64,000 nucleotides of DNA from Micromonospora radicis (GTDB taxonomy: Bacteria; Actinomycetota; Actinomycetes; Mycobacteriales; Micromonosporaceae): the NCBI RefSeq assembly GCF_003583405.1, contig NZ_QXEC01000024.1:1-64000 (forward strand). The letters are read 5' to 3'. Under the pieces are notes generated by a model, which saw only the letters and a program-made list of their open reading frames with translations, ran no database searches and was not told the origin of the DNA. This document shows, piece after piece, positions 53,526 through 62,851 of this stretch; position 1 is the stretch's first letter; each line of letters opens with the position of its first letter. The position numbers were made by a program, and so were the translations under genes.

Positions 53526-54971
53526 TCAGGCTTCGACCTCGGCGCGGTCGGGGGTGGCCCACAGGGTGTGGAAGGAGCCGTCGCGGTCGGTGCGGCGGTA
53601 GGTGTGCGCCCCGAAGTTGTCGCGCAGGCCCTGGATGAGGGCGGCCGGCAGCCGCTCGGCGCGCAGCGCGTCGAAGTACGACAGGGACGAGGCGAAGGCG
53701 GGCGTCGGCACACCGGCCCGGGCCGCGTCGGCCACCACCCGCCGCCAGCTCGGCACCCCGTCGCGTACGGTGTCGGCGAACCACGGCGCCACCAGCAGGG
53801 TGGGCAGCTCCGGCTGCTCGTCGTAGGCCTGCTTGATCCGGTCCAGGAAGCGGGCCCGGATGATGCAGCCGCCCCGCCAGATGGTCGCCGTGCCGCCCAG
53901 GTCGATGTTCCAGTCGTACTCGGCGCTGCCGGCGCGGATCTGGTCGAAGCCCTGGGCGTACGCGACGATCTTGGAGGCGAGCAGCGCCCGGCGGACATCC
54001 TCGACGAACGCCTCCCGGTCGGCGACCTGCCACTTCTCGCCGGGCTCCGGGAAGGCCCGGACCGCGGCCGCGCGCTGGTCGACGTGCCCGGACAGTGACC
54101 GGGCGAAGGTCGCCTCGGCGATACCGGTGATCGGGATGCCCAGGTCCAGGGCGATCTGGACGGTCCAGCGGCCGGTGCCCTTCTGCTCGGCCCGGTCCTG
54201 CACCACGTCCACGAACGCCTCACCGGTGGCGGCGTCGGTGTGCGCCAGCACGTCGGCGGTGATCTCGATCAGGAAGGACTCCAGCTCGCCGGTGTTCCAC
54301 TCCCGGAAGATCTCCGCGATCTCCGACGGGGTGGCGCCCAGCCCGGCCCGCAGCAGGTCGTACGCCTCGGCGATGAGCTGCATGTCGGCGTACTCGATGC
54401 CGTTGTGGACCATCTTGACGAAGTGCCCGGCACCGTCCGGCCCGACGTGCTGGCAGCACGGCTCACCGTCGACCTGCGCGGCGATCTTCTCGAAGATCGG
54501 CCCGAGTTTGCGGTACGACTCGGCCGAGCCGCCCGGCATGATGCTCGGCCCCCACAGTGCACCCTCCTCACCACCAGAGACGCCGGTGCCGACGAAGTGC
54601 AGGCCCTGGGCCCGCAGCGCCTCCTCCCGGCGGCGGGTGTCGGCGAAGTGCGCGTTGCCGCAGTCGATGATGATGTCGCCCGCTTCGAGTAGCGGCACCA
54701 ACTCGTCGATCACGGCGTCGGTGGGGCCGCCCGCCTTGACCATGATGATCACCGCGCGGGGGCGTTCCAGCGCGGCGACGAAGTCCGCCAGGGACTCCGT
54801 GGGGACGAACGTGCCCTCGTCGCCGTGCTCCGCCACCAGCGACCGGGTCCGCTCGGGCGAGCGGTTGTGCAACGCCACGGTGAAGCCGTTGCGGGCCAGG
54901 TTCCGGGCCAGGTTCCGGCCCATCACCGCCAGCCCGGTCACACCGATCTGCGCTGTAGCCCGATCCGCCAT
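53526..54971 (-). CDS. gnd: 6-phosphogluconate dehydrogenase, decarboxylating
   Basis: This 481-residue enzyme of the pentose phosphate pathway turns 6-phosphogluconate into ribulose 5-phosphate with NADP+. The nucleotide site is GVTGLAVMGRNLARNLA. The signature region is VGTGVSGGEEGALWGPSIMPGG, followed by HFVKMVHNGIEYADMQLIAEAYD. The ATG at 54971 is chosen, because GGAAGGTGG lies about seven bases upstream on the minus strand. It is monocistronic. Confidence 0.97.
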   Translation of the reverse strand: MADRATAQIGVTGLAVMGRNLARNLARNGFTVALHNRSPERTRSLVAEHGDEGTFVPTESLADFVAALERPRAVIIMVKAGGPTDAVIDELVPLLEAGDIIIDCGNAHFADTRRREEALRAQGLHFVGTGVSGGEEGALWGPSIMPGGSAESYRKLGPIFEKIAAQVDGEPCCQHVGPDGAGHFVKMVHNGIEYADMQLIAEAYDLLRAGLGATPSEIAEIFREWNTGELESFLIEITADVLAHTDAATGEAFVDVVQDRAEQKGTGRWTVQIALDLGIPITGIAEATFARSLSGHVDQRAAAVRAFPEPGEKWQVADREAFVEDVRRALLASKIVAYAQGFDQIRAGSAEYDWNIDLGGTATIWRGGCIIRARFLDRIKQAYDEQPELPTLLVAPWFADTVRDGVPSWRRVVADAARAGVPTPAFASSLSYFDALRAERLPAALIQGLRDNFGAHTYRRTDRDGSFHTLWATPDRAEVEA

Positions 54972-55210
54972 CTCGTCGCCACCTTCCACCGTCTACCTGT
55001 AGTGCTGCGACGGTATCGCGGTCCGGTCCGGCCGTGCGCCGTCCCCCCACGGCTGGTCATCAGGTGGTCGCACAACGCTCGCCGGCACCCGTGGTCGGTG
55101 GTGCTGCCGCCAGCCTGGCCGGTGGTGTGACACGAGGTGACCGGCTACGGCGGGCGGATCGTCACCGGCCGCCGCGTGGCTGACCGGCCGGTGCGTCCCG
55201 TGTGAACGCA

Positions 55211-55256
55211 GGTGGGTAGATCTGTTGTCGCTGGAACGACAACAGATCTACCCACC
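55211..55256. repeat. Perfect 20-bp inverted repeat with 6-base loop
   Basis: Arms at 55211-55230 and 55237-55256 match fully across the loop CTGGAA. It sits 13 bases past the end of the EcfT gene and is AT-richer than its surroundings. It may terminate the thiamin-precursor transporter operon. Confidence 0.9.
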
Positions 55257-55269
55257 ACGGTCGCAGGGT

Positions 55270-56070
55270 TCAGCCGACCAGCGGGCGGAAGGTGCCGAGT
55301 GCGACGCTGACGCCCAGCGCCGCGCTGGCCACCACCGTCGCGGCGACGACCAGCAGCCAGTCGGCCGCACCGAAGTGCTGCCGGCGGGCGACGGTACGCG
55401 GCACTCCGGCGTCGAAGCCGCGTGCGTCCATCGCCACCGCCAGCCGGGTGCCCCGGCGGATCGCCCCGACCAGCAGCGTGAACGCGGTGGACACGAACAG
55501 CCGCAGCTTCGCCACCGGGTTGCGTCCCGCCTCCACGGCGCGTGCCCGACGGGCCATGACGATCATCTGCCACTCCTGCCCGAGCAGCGGCAGCAGCCGG
55601 AACGCCGCCAGCGCGCCGATCGCGAACCGGGCCGGTGCGCGGGCGTTCTGCACCAGCGCGTCGGCCAGGTCGGTGGGATCGGTGGTGGCGAAGACGATCA
55701 CGCCGGGCAGGGCCACCGCGAACAGGCGCAGCACCAGGCCGAGGGCGGTGAGCAGCACCGTCGAGGTGACCACGACCGGCCCGGCGTCGAGCAGCACCCG
55801 GCCCGACCGGTCCGCGGCGAAGAGCACCAGCGTGACCAGGACACCGACGGCGGCGGCCAGCAGCGGCCAGACCCGGCGGAACAGTACCCGGTAACGCACG
55901 CCGAACAACGGCAGGACCGCCAACTCGATCGTGATCGCGATGGCCGGTGCGACCGGGTCCAGCGTGGCCAGCAGCGGGACCGCGAACAGCAGCGCTGCCG
56001 CCAGCTTGGCCACCGGATTGCGCCGGGCCAGCGGCGCGTCCGGCCGGGCGACCGGTTCGAGGCCGATCAT
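55270..56070 (-). CDS. ECF transporter T component (energy-coupling transmembrane protein)
   Basis: This 266-residue membrane protein couples ATP hydrolysis to substrate uptake. It has about five membrane segments and the paired coupling-helix motifs MARRARAVEAG and AMDARGFDAG (Ala-Arg-Gly type) that contact the ATPases. Its ATG overlaps the stop of the ATPase gene (ATGA), so both are translated together. With the TPP riboswitch upstream it is the YkoC-like part of a hydroxymethylpyrimidine/thiamin-precursor transporter. Confidence 0.92.
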   Translation of the reverse strand: MIGLEPVARPDAPLARRNPVAKLAAALLFAVPLLATLDPVAPAIAITIELAVLPLFGVRYRVLFRRVWPLLAAAVGVLVTLVLFAADRSGRVLLDAGPVVVTSTVLLTALGLVLRLFAVALPGVIVFATTDPTDLADALVQNARAPARFAIGALAAFRLLPLLGQEWQMIVMARRARAVEAGRNPVAKLRLFVSTAFTLLVGAIRRGTRLAVAMDARGFDAGVPRTVARRQHFGAADWLLVVAATVVASAALGVSVALGTFRPLVG

Positions 56071-57581
56071 CGGTACCCCGCCGGAGTCGCTGGCGGCGGA
56101 GGTTCGGGGGACGGGGCGGTCACGGACGGGGCGGTCGGCGCCACCGGCGGCGCGACTCCGGTGTCCGGCGGGCGGGCCAGGGTCAGGGTCCGGTCGGCCA
56201 GCGCGGCCACGAACTCGGCGTCGTGGGTGACCGCCACCAGGGCGTGACCGGCGTCGCGCAGCTCCGCGAACAGGTCCACCAACTCCCGCCAGGTGCGCCG
56301 GTCCTGGCCGAAGGTGGGCTCGTCGCAGACCAGCAGCCGGGGCGCGGTGGCCAGGGCGGTCGCCACACTCAGCCGTCGCGCCTCCCCGCCGGAGAGGGTG
56401 TACGGGTTCGCCCCGGCCAGCCGGTCCAACCGCAGCCGCTGCAGCAGCTCGTCGACGCGCCGGCGGACCGCCGCCTCGCTGGCACCGGTACGCCGGGGGC
56501 CGAGCGCCAACTCGTCGAAGACCGTGCCGGTGACGAACTGGTGCTCCGGGTTCTGGAACACCGAACCGATCCGGCGGGCCAGCGCGGGTGCCCGCCAGCG
56601 GTGCGGCGGCGTACGGGCGTCCGCCCCGGCCAGGCCGGCGTCGGCCACCAGTCGCCCGGTGCCCGGCTTGAGCAGCCCGCCGAGCAGCAGGGCGAGGGTG
56701 GACTTGCCGGCGCCGTTGGGACCGAGCACGGCCAGCGCCGCACCGGCGCGTACCGCCAGGTCGGTGGCGGCCAGCCGGGGCGGCTGACCGAGCCGGTCGG
56801 CGGTGAGCAGCACCTCGCCCGGCGGGTTGCCGGCCCGGCGGGCCGGGACCTGGCGGCCGGGCACCCAGACCCCGTCGGCGGCGAGCGCGTCACCGTGGTC
56901 GGTGAAGACGGCATCCGGCGGGCCGTCGACGCGGACCCCGCCACCGGCGTCGAGCACCACCACCCGGTCGACCAGCGGGAGGGCGTCGGCCACCCGGTGC
57001 TCGACCAGGATCAGCGTGGTGTCGTCGTCGACCGCGCGGGAGATGGCGGCGCGGACCAGGTCGGCCCCGGCCGGATCGAGGTTGGCGGTGGGCTCGTCGA
57101 GCAGCAGCAGGTCGGGGCGGAGCGCGAGCACCCCGGCCAGGGCGAGCCGCTGCTGCTCGCCGCCGGAGAGCGCCGCGGTGGGGCGGTGCCGGTGGTACGG
57201 GAAGCCGACCCGGTGCAGGGCCTCGTCCACCCGGGGCCAGATCTCCCCAGCGGGTACGCCCTGGTTCTCCAGCCCGAACGCCACGTCGTCGCCGCTGCGG
57301 GCCATGACCAGCTGGGACTGTGGATCCTGGAAGACGATGCCGACCCGTTCGCGGGTCTGCGCCGGTGGCCGGCCGTCGATCTCGATGCTGCCCTCCCGCT
57401 CACCGGAGTCCTCCGGCAGCAGCCCGGCCAACGCGGCGAGCAGGGTGCTCTTGCCGGCGCCGGAGGGCCCGAGCAGTAGTACCCGTTCGCCGTGTCGGAC
57501 CCGCAGGTCCACGCCGCGTACCGCCCAGGCCCGGCGCCCGGCGTGGCGCCAGCCGAAGCCGCGCAGCCGCACCTCGCCCAC
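56067..57581 (-). CDS. Fused two-domain ECF ATPase (YkoD-like)
   Basis: This 504-residue protein carries two ABC ATPase domains. The first has Walker A GPSGAGKST, signature LSGGEQQRL and Walker B LLLLDEPTANLD. The second has GPNGAGKST, LSGGEARRL and LLVCDEPTFGQD. The fusion is typical of ykoD. A Pro-rich tail of about 30 residues ends the protein. GTG at 57581 is used because no ATG lies in frame nearby; GTG at 57572 is possible. It lies about 80 bases after the S component gene. Confidence 0.9.
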   Translation of the reverse strand: MGEVRLRGFGWRHAGRRAWAVRGVDLRVRHGERVLLLGPSGAGKSTLLAALAGLLPEDSGEREGSIEIDGRPPAQTRERVGIVFQDPQSQLVMARSGDDVAFGLENQGVPAGEIWPRVDEALHRVGFPYHRHRPTAALSGGEQQRLALAGVLALRPDLLLLDEPTANLDPAGADLVRAAISRAVDDDTTLILVEHRVADALPLVDRVVVLDAGGGVRVDGPPDAVFTDHGDALAADGVWVPGRQVPARRAGNPPGEVLLTADRLGQPPRLAATDLAVRAGAALAVLGPNGAGKSTLALLLGGLLKPGTGRLVADAGLAGADARTPPHRWRAPALARRIGSVFQNPEHQFVTGTVFDELALGPRRTGASEAAVRRRVDELLQRLRLDRLAGANPYTLSGGEARRLSVATALATAPRLLVCDEPTFGQDRRTWRELVDLFAELRDAGHALVAVTHDAEFVAALADRTLTLARPPDTGVAPPVAPTAPSVTAPSPEPPPPATPAGYR

Positions 57582-57661
57582 CTGCCCACCCCCGCTCTCC
57601 GTACCCGACCCGTCGATGGCGGCCCGGTGGAGCCGGCCGGACCGGCTCCACCGGGCCAGGG

Positions 57662-58252
57662 TCAGACCAGGTTCCGCTCGCGGCCGGCGGGGAAGCGGTC
57701 CAGCACGCCGGTGCCGGCGAGCGCCCTGGTGAGCGCGTAGCCGCCGGCACCGGCGACCACGGTGGCACTGAGTACGGTGAGCAGCGCGTACGGGATGCGG
57801 TAGGTGCCCAGCTCGTACGCGGCGTTCCAGGCGAAGAAGTCGAACAGGGCGGCACCGAGGCCGGTCAGCGCACCGGCGAGCAGCGCCGTGGGCAGTCGGA
57901 ACGAGCGGTACCGGAAGGCGGCGAAGGCCGCTTCCGCGCCGAGGCCCTGGATCAGTCCCTGCACGATGGTGATGGCGCCCCACTCGGAGCCCAGCAGCGC
58001 GGAGACCGTCGCCGCGACCGCCTCGCAGAACAGCGCGGCACCCGGCTTGCGGATGATCAACCCGCCGAGCACCGCCGGCACCAGCCAGACGCCGTACATG
58101 ACGGCCTGGCTGGCGGGGAAGAAGGCGAAGGTCGGGTCGACCGCCCGCCAGAGCAGGCCCCACGCCCAGAAGATCACGCCGAAGCCGACGGCGATCACCG
58201 CGGCCACGACGATGTCGACGGTTCGCCACCGGGTGGTGGTCGATTGACTCAT
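57662..58252 (-). CDS. ykoE: ECF transporter S component for thiamin precursor (YkoE-like)
   Basis: This 196-residue membrane protein is the substrate-binding part of the transporter. It has six hydrophobic segments, including VDIVVAAVIAVGFGVIFWAWGLLW, and EWGAITIVQGLIQGLGAEAAFAAFRYR. The family binds hydroxymethylpyrimidine or thiamin. A TPP riboswitch precedes it, which supports this specificity. The ATG at 58252 has GGAG seven bases upstream on the minus strand. Confidence 0.92.
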   Translation of the reverse strand: MSQSTTTRWRTVDIVVAAVIAVGFGVIFWAWGLLWRAVDPTFAFFPASQAVMYGVWLVPAVLGGLIIRKPGAALFCEAVAATVSALLGSEWGAITIVQGLIQGLGAEAAFAAFRYRSFRLPTALLAGALTGLGAALFDFFAWNAAYELGTYRIPYALLTVLSATVVAGAGGYALTRALAGTGVLDRFPAGRERNLV

Positions 58253-58292
58253 GATTGCTCCCAGTCCGTGTCGAACCAGGTAAGACGCACGC

Positions 58293-58311
58293 CCGTCCGG
58301 CGTCGCCGGAC
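58293..58311 (-). promoter_or_regulatory. Hairpin between TPP aptamer and ykoE, possible expression platform
   Basis: An 8-bp stem (58293-58300 with 58304-58311) with a 3-base loop lies between the aptamer and the gene start. It might switch termination or initiation. Confidence 0.35.
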
Positions 58312-58335
58312 GAAGGCGGGCTGGAGGTGGACCGA

Positions 58336-58416
<81 letters not shown>

Positions 58417-58438
58417 CGGAGGTGAAGTTGTCTCGCAG

Positions 58439-58468
58439 ACGCTAGCACCTGAGAAGATCGACAGACAA
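58439..58468 (-). promoter_or_regulatory. Promoter of the TPP-regulated transporter operon
   Basis: On the minus strand TTGTCT (58468-58463) and TAGCGT (58444-58439) are 18 bases apart. The start would fall near 58432, just before the riboswitch. Confidence 0.65.
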
Positions 58469-58603
58469 TGTGATCTCCGCAGGTCACGACCGTGCCGTCC
58501 CCGGGCCGCTGTCGACCCGCCCACTTCCGTGACATTCGTCGACGTCATCGAGGCTCGGGCGGTAGTCTCGGTCGGCCGATCCGGACGGGCCGAAGGGCGA
58601 CAG

Positions 58604-59725
58604 GTGACCACAGCGCACGATCGCGGCGGCCCGACCACAGCGCACGATCGCGGCGCCCCCACCACAAGGCCCGACCAGGCCGGCGAGCGGGGAGATCGGT
58701 CGGGTGGTCCGGTGGGCCTGGCTGCCCCGCCGGCCCCGGAGCCGACCGGTACGGGCGGTTCCCGCCGCTGGCTCGGTGACCGGATCGGCTCGGTCGAGGT
58801 ACTGGCCGCCCTGCTGATCCTGCTGATCATCTTCCGGGATCCGCTGGCCGGCATGCTCGACGACCCGCGCCTACAGACCTGGACCACCGTCTTCGTCTCG
58901 ATCATGGTGCAGGCGGTGCCGTTCCTGGTCTTCGGGGTGCTGCTCTCCGCCGTGATCGCGGTCTTCGTACCCCGGTCGTTCTGGGCCCGGGCGCTGCCCC
59001 GGCATCCGGCCCTCGCGGTGCCCGCCGCCAGCGCGGCCGGGGTGGTGCTGCCGGGCTGCGAGTGCGGGTCGGTGCCGATCGCCGGCTCGCTGATCCGGCG
59101 TGGCGTCACCCCGGCCGCCGCGCTGGCCTTCCTGCTCGCCGCACCGGCGGTCAACCCGATCGTGCTGACCGCGACCGCCGTGGCCTTCCCCGGCAACCCC
59201 GAGCTGGTCCTCGCCCGCGGCGTCGCCAGCCTGGTGGTCGCCATGGTGATGGGCTGGCTCTGGCTGCGGCTGGGCCGCACCGAGTGGATCAGGATGCCGC
59301 GCCGGCCGGAACTGGAGGACGCATCCCGGGGGCGGGCCTTCTGGGGCGCCGTCCGGCACGACGTGACGCACGCCGGTGGCTTCCTGGTGCTCGGCGCGAT
59401 GGCCGCCGCCAGCATCAACGTGCTGGTGCCCGAGCGGTGGTTGCAACGCCTCGCCGACAACGCCTGGCTGTCCATCCTGGCCCTGGCGCTGCTCGCGGTG
59501 CTGCTGTCGCTCTGCTCGGAGGCCGACGCCTTCGTCGCCGCCTCGCTGTCACAGTTCTCTCTTACGTCCCGACTGGTCTTCCTGGTGGTGGGGCCGATGG
59601 TCGACCTCAAACTGATCGCCATGCAGGCCGGCGTGTTCGGCCGCCGGTTCGCGCTCCGCTTCGCGCCGACCACCTTCGCGGTGGCCGTACTGGTCGCCGT
59701 CGCGGCCGGGGCGGTGCTGCTGTGA
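58604..59725 (+). CDS. Permease of the DUF318/ArsP-like family
   Basis: This 373-residue membrane protein has about eight hydrophobic segments and a metal-like motif GCECGSVPIAGSLIRRG near residue 150. A polar N-terminus of about 60 residues includes two TTAHDRG repeats, from a 22-base direct repeat at the DNA level. Members pair with TIGR03943 proteins, as here, and the pair is often tied to zinc homeostasis. GTG at 58604 follows AAGGG. Its stop overlaps the next GTG. TAGTCT at 58563-58568 may be a -10. Confidence 0.88.
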   Translation: MTTAHDRGGPTTAHDRGAPTTRPDQAGERGDRSGGPVGLAAPPAPEPTGTGGSRRWLGDRIGSVEVLAALLILLIIFRDPLAGMLDDPRLQTWTTVFVSIMVQAVPFLVFGVLLSAVIAVFVPRSFWARALPRHPALAVPAASAAGVVLPGCECGSVPIAGSLIRRGVTPAAALAFLLAAPAVNPIVLTATAVAFPGNPELVLARGVASLVVAMVMGWLWLRLGRTEWIRMPRRPELEDASRGRAFWGAVRHDVTHAGGFLVLGAMAAASINVLVPERWLQRLADNAWLSILALALLAVLLSLCSEADAFVAASLSQFSLTSRLVFLVVGPMVDLKLIAMQAGVFGRRFALRFAPTTFAVAVLVAVAAGAVLL

Positions 59726-60486
59726 ACCGGCAGGCGCAGGCGGTGATCCTGCTGCTGCTCGGCGGCGCCGTGATCCGGGCCAGTATCACCGACCTCTACC
59801 TGCGGTACGTCAAGGAGGGGCTGCGCCCCTTCCTGATCGCCGCCGGACTGCTGCTGGTGGTCGCCGCGATCATGACCCTCTGGTACGAGCTGCGCCCGTC
59901 CGCCGCGCGCACCACCGTTCCGGCGACACCCGTTCCGGGGACGCCCGACCCGGCGGGCGGTGTCGGCGCGGCCCACGGGCACACCCACCACGAGCCGCGG
60001 GTGGGCTGGCTGCTCATCCTGCCGGTACTCGGACTGCTGCTGGTCGCCCCGCCGGCCCTCGGGTCGTACGCGGTCAGTCAGGCCGGAAGCACGGTGAGCG
60101 CCCCGCGGGAGTCCGACTACCCACCCCTGCCCGAGGGCGATCCGGTGCAGGTGAGCGTCCTGGACTACGCGGCCCGGGCACTGTTCGACCGGGGTACGTC
60201 GATCGGCGACCGGCGGGTGCGACTCACCGGCTTCATCGCCACCGGCCCCGACGGCGAGCCGATCCTGGCCCGGATGGTGCTGTCCTGCTGCGCGGCCGAC
60301 GGACGCCCGGTCAAGCTCGGGCTCACCGGCGACGTGCCGGCCGGGCTGCCCGACGACAGTTGGGTCGAGGTGGTCGGCCGGTACACCGACCGGCTCGGCC
60401 GAGACCCGGTCAACGACGCCGAGATCCCGTACCTGGACGTCGAGTCGTGGCGGGAGGTCCCCGTCCCGAAGCAACAGTACGACTGA
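59722..60486 (+). CDS. TIGR03943 family membrane protein
   Basis: This 254-residue protein has N-terminal membrane segments (AVILLLLGGAVIRASITDLYL, PFLIAAGLLLVVAAIMTLWY) and another after a His-rich loop (AHGHTHHEP). The soluble C-terminal domain carries the SCCAADGRPVKLGL motif with paired cysteines. The His and Cys residues fit metal contact. GTG at 59722 overlaps the permease stop by four bases. Together they probably move or sense a metal ion; zinc is the leading guess (inference). Confidence 0.9.
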   Translation: MNRQAQAVILLLLGGAVIRASITDLYLRYVKEGLRPFLIAAGLLLVVAAIMTLWYELRPSAARTTVPATPVPGTPDPAGGVGAAHGHTHHEPRVGWLLILPVLGLLLVAPPALGSYAVSQAGSTVSAPRESDYPPLPEGDPVQVSVLDYAARALFDRGTSIGDRRVRLTGFIATGPDGEPILARMVLSCCAADGRPVKLGLTGDVPAGLPDDSWVEVVGRYTDRLGRDPVNDAEIPYLDVESWREVPVPKQQYD

Positions 60487-60503
60487 CCGCGCGCACCCCT
60501 GGG

Positions 60504-60509
60504 TAGGCT
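60504..60509 (+). promoter_or_regulatory. -10 box (TAGGCT) for a probably leaderless transcript
   Basis: TAGGCT ends 7 bases before the ATG at 60517. Confidence 0.45.
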
Positions 60510-60516
60510 GCGGAGC

Positions 60517-61347
60517 ATGCAGATCGATGCCCGGGGAATGCGGTTCGAGGTCACCGTCGGCGGTCCGGAACACGGGGAACCGCTGCTGCTGCTGCACGGC
60601 TTCCCGCAGCACTCCGGCGAGTGGAACGACGTGTTGCCGACGCTGCATGCCGGAGGTCTGCGCAGCTACGCCCTCGACCAGCGCGGCTACTCGCCCGGCG
60701 CGCGGCCGGCGGCCGTCGAGGCGTACCGGCTGGCGGAGCTGGTGGCCGACGCGGTGGCCGTACTGGACGCGCTCGGCGTCGACGCCGCCCACGTGGTGGG
60801 CCACGACTGGGGCGCCGTCGTCGGTTGGGCGCTGGCCGCCGGCCACCCCGACCGGGTCCGTACCCTGACCGCCGTCTCCGTGCCGCATCCGGCCGCCATG
60901 GCGTACGCGCTGGCCGAGGATCCGCAGCAGAAGGCGCGCTCGGCCTACATGATGCTGTTCCGCCGGCAAGGGGTGGCCGAGAAGACGCTGCTGGCCCTGA
61001 ACGCCGGTGGGCTGCGCCGGCTGCTGCGTGGGGTCGGCGACGCCGCGCGGACGGCCGCGTACGTCGAACCGATGCGCGAGCCCGGCGCCCTGACCGCGGC
61101 GCTGAACTGGTACCGGGCGATGTCCCGGACCGACCTGGCGGCGGTCGGCCCGGTGACCGTGCCGACCACCTTCGTGTGGAGCGACCGGGATCCGGCGATC
61201 GGCCGCGCCGCCGCCGAGGCGTGTGCCGGCCAGGTGCGCGGGGACTACCGGTTCGTCGAGTTGGCCGGGGTCGGCCACTGGATCCCGGACCAGGTGCCGA
61301 CGCCGCTGGCCGAGACGATCCTGGCCCGGGTACGTTCCACCGCCTGA
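60517..61347 (+). CDS. Alpha/beta hydrolase, epoxide-hydrolase-like
   Basis: This 276-residue cytoplasmic hydrolase has the oxyanion segment HGFPQHSGEW and an Asp nucleophile in VGHDWGA near residue 95. This points to epoxide hydrolase or haloalkane dehalogenase rather than a serine esterase. WSDRDPAI is the likely acid segment and GVGHWI carries the catalytic His. The cap domain runs between about 135 and 210. The ATG at 60517 fits a leaderless start. The natural substrate is unknown. Confidence 0.9.
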   Translation: MQIDARGMRFEVTVGGPEHGEPLLLLHGFPQHSGEWNDVLPTLHAGGLRSYALDQRGYSPGARPAAVEAYRLAELVADAVAVLDALGVDAAHVVGHDWGAVVGWALAAGHPDRVRTLTAVSVPHPAAMAYALAEDPQQKARSAYMMLFRRQGVAEKTLLALNAGGLRRLLRGVGDAARTAAYVEPMREPGALTAALNWYRAMSRTDLAAVGPVTVPTTFVWSDRDPAIGRAAAEACAGQVRGDYRFVELAGVGHWIPDQVPTPLAETILARVRSTA

Positions 61348-61397
61348 CCGGGCTCTTGGCCGGTGGCGGGGTGGGTTACCGAGGAAGCGGAGTGAAC

Positions 61398-62147
61398 ATG
61401 ACGTTGAGCGCCGACGGCTACCTGGCGACGGTGACCGCCACCATGAACCGGGTGGCGCGGAGCCAGCGGGACCAGGTGACCCGCGCCGCCGACCTGATCG
61501 CCGCGGCGATCCGGGCCGACGGGGTGGTGCACGCCTTCGGCACCGGCCACTCCGAGGCGCTGGCGATGGAGATCGCCGGCCGGGCCGGCGGGCTGGTGCC
61601 GACCAACCGGATCGCCCTGCGCGACCTGGTGCTGCACGGCGGTGCGCCGGTCGACGTGTTGGGGCCGAAACTGGAGCGGGATCCGACCGTCGCCCACCGG
61701 CTCTACGACCTCGCCCCGATCGGCCCCGCCGATGTCTTCGTACTCGCCTCGAACTCGGGGGTGAACGGGGCGATGGTGGAGTTCGCCGCCCTGGTACGCG
61801 AGCGCGGACACCGGCTGGTGGCGATCACCTCGGCGGAACACTCGGCCCGGATGGAGTCCCGCCATCCGTCGGGCCGTAAGCTCGCCGACTTCGCCGACGT
61901 GGTGCTGGACAACGGCGCACCGTACGGCGACGCGACCCTGCCGCTGCCCGACGGCGGCGCGGTCGGCGCGGTCTCCTCGATCACCGCCGCGCTGCTGGCC
62001 CAGCAGATCGTGGTCGAGGTGGTGGCCCGGCTACTGGCCACCGGCGACCGTCCACCGGTGTACCTGTCGGCCAACATCGCCGGTGGCGACGCGCACAACG
62101 ACGCCCTGGAGGCCCGGTACGCGGGCCGGATCCGCCGCGGCTCCTGA
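61398..62147 (+). CDS. SIS domain sugar-phosphate-binding protein (UPF0309-like)
   Basis: This 249-residue protein has the SIS sugar-isomerase fold with HAFGTGHSEALAMEIAGRAGG, LASNSGVNGAMVEFA and AITSAEHS. The family is often annotated as phosphosugar isomerase or UPF0309, without a proved reaction. The ATG at 61398 follows GGAG by five bases; GTG at 61392 is also possible. No sugar-uptake genes adjoin it. Confidence 0.9.
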   Translation: MTLSADGYLATVTATMNRVARSQRDQVTRAADLIAAAIRADGVVHAFGTGHSEALAMEIAGRAGGLVPTNRIALRDLVLHGGAPVDVLGPKLERDPTVAHRLYDLAPIGPADVFVLASNSGVNGAMVEFAALVRERGHRLVAITSAEHSARMESRHPSGRKLADFADVVLDNGAPYGDATLPLPDGGAVGAVSSITAALLAQQIVVEVVARLLATGDRPPVYLSANIAGGDAHNDALEARYAGRIRRGS

Positions 62148-62294
62148 CGGGCCGGCGCTGGTCGCGTGGTGCCCGGTCCGGCGTGCCTTCAGCGGGGTAC
62201 TCCGAGCCGGTTTCGGATCGGCGGCCGTGGGGCATCAGCGTTGCCGCCGCCGGGGACTGGCCACCGGCGGCAGCCGTACCCCCGGAGGTCCGCG

Positions 62295-62795
62295 GTGTCG
62301 AAGGAAACCGAGAAGCAGCGGTGGCAGCGCAACTTCGCCGACCTGTTGCAGGAGCTGCGGGTCGCGCAGACCGGCGTGCAGATCCTCTTCGCCTTTCTGC
62401 TCACCCTGCCGTTCAGCAACGGCTTCGACAGCACCACCCCGTTCCAGCGCGACGTCTACATCATCGCGTTGCTCGCGGCAGCCGGCGCCACCGCGATGAT
62501 CATCTCGCCGGTGGCCTTCCACCGGGCGTTGTTCCGCCAGGGCCGCAAACCCGAGTTGGTGCGGTTCGCCCACCGGATGGCCTCTGGCGGGCTGGCGTTC
62601 ATGCTGGTCGCGATGGTCAGCTCGGTGCTGTTGATCACCGACTTCGTGCTGGCCCGGCCGATCGCCTTCCTGCTCAGCGCGGTGACCGGACTCTGGTTCC
62701 TCACCTTCTGGCTGGTCCTGCCGTTCTCCCGGCGTAGCTGGGGCGACGACGACATCGACGACGAGGAGGACCCCAGCGGCCTCGCGAACGGCTGA
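62295..62795 (+). CDS. DUF6328 membrane protein
   Basis: The 166-residue product has four hydrophobic segments, from TGVQILFAFLLTLPFSNGF to LLSAVTGLWFLTFWLVLPF. Its start (ETEKQRWQRNFADLLQELRVAQTGVQ) and acidic end (GDDDIDDEEDPS) match DUF6328 proteins of actinobacteria, with unknown role. GTG at 62295 follows GGAGGT. The upstream gap of about 150 bases may hold its promoter. Confidence 0.85.
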   Translation: MSKETEKQRWQRNFADLLQELRVAQTGVQILFAFLLTLPFSNGFDSTTPFQRDVYIIALLAAAGATAMIISPVAFHRALFRQGRKPELVRFAHRMASGGLAFMLVAMVSSVLLITDFVLARPIAFLLSAVTGLWFLTFWLVLPFSRRSWGDDDIDDEEDPSGLANG

Positions 62796-62851
62796 ACGCG
62801 GCGGGCGACCCAGCCTCGTCGGTCATCGGCTGGCCGGTTCTCGGCTGGCGG

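Noticed and set aside
58440..58603. Zur operator upstream of the permease gene
   Set aside because: No TGAAAATGATTTTCA-like palindrome was found; TGACATTCGTCGACGTCA is only weakly symmetric.
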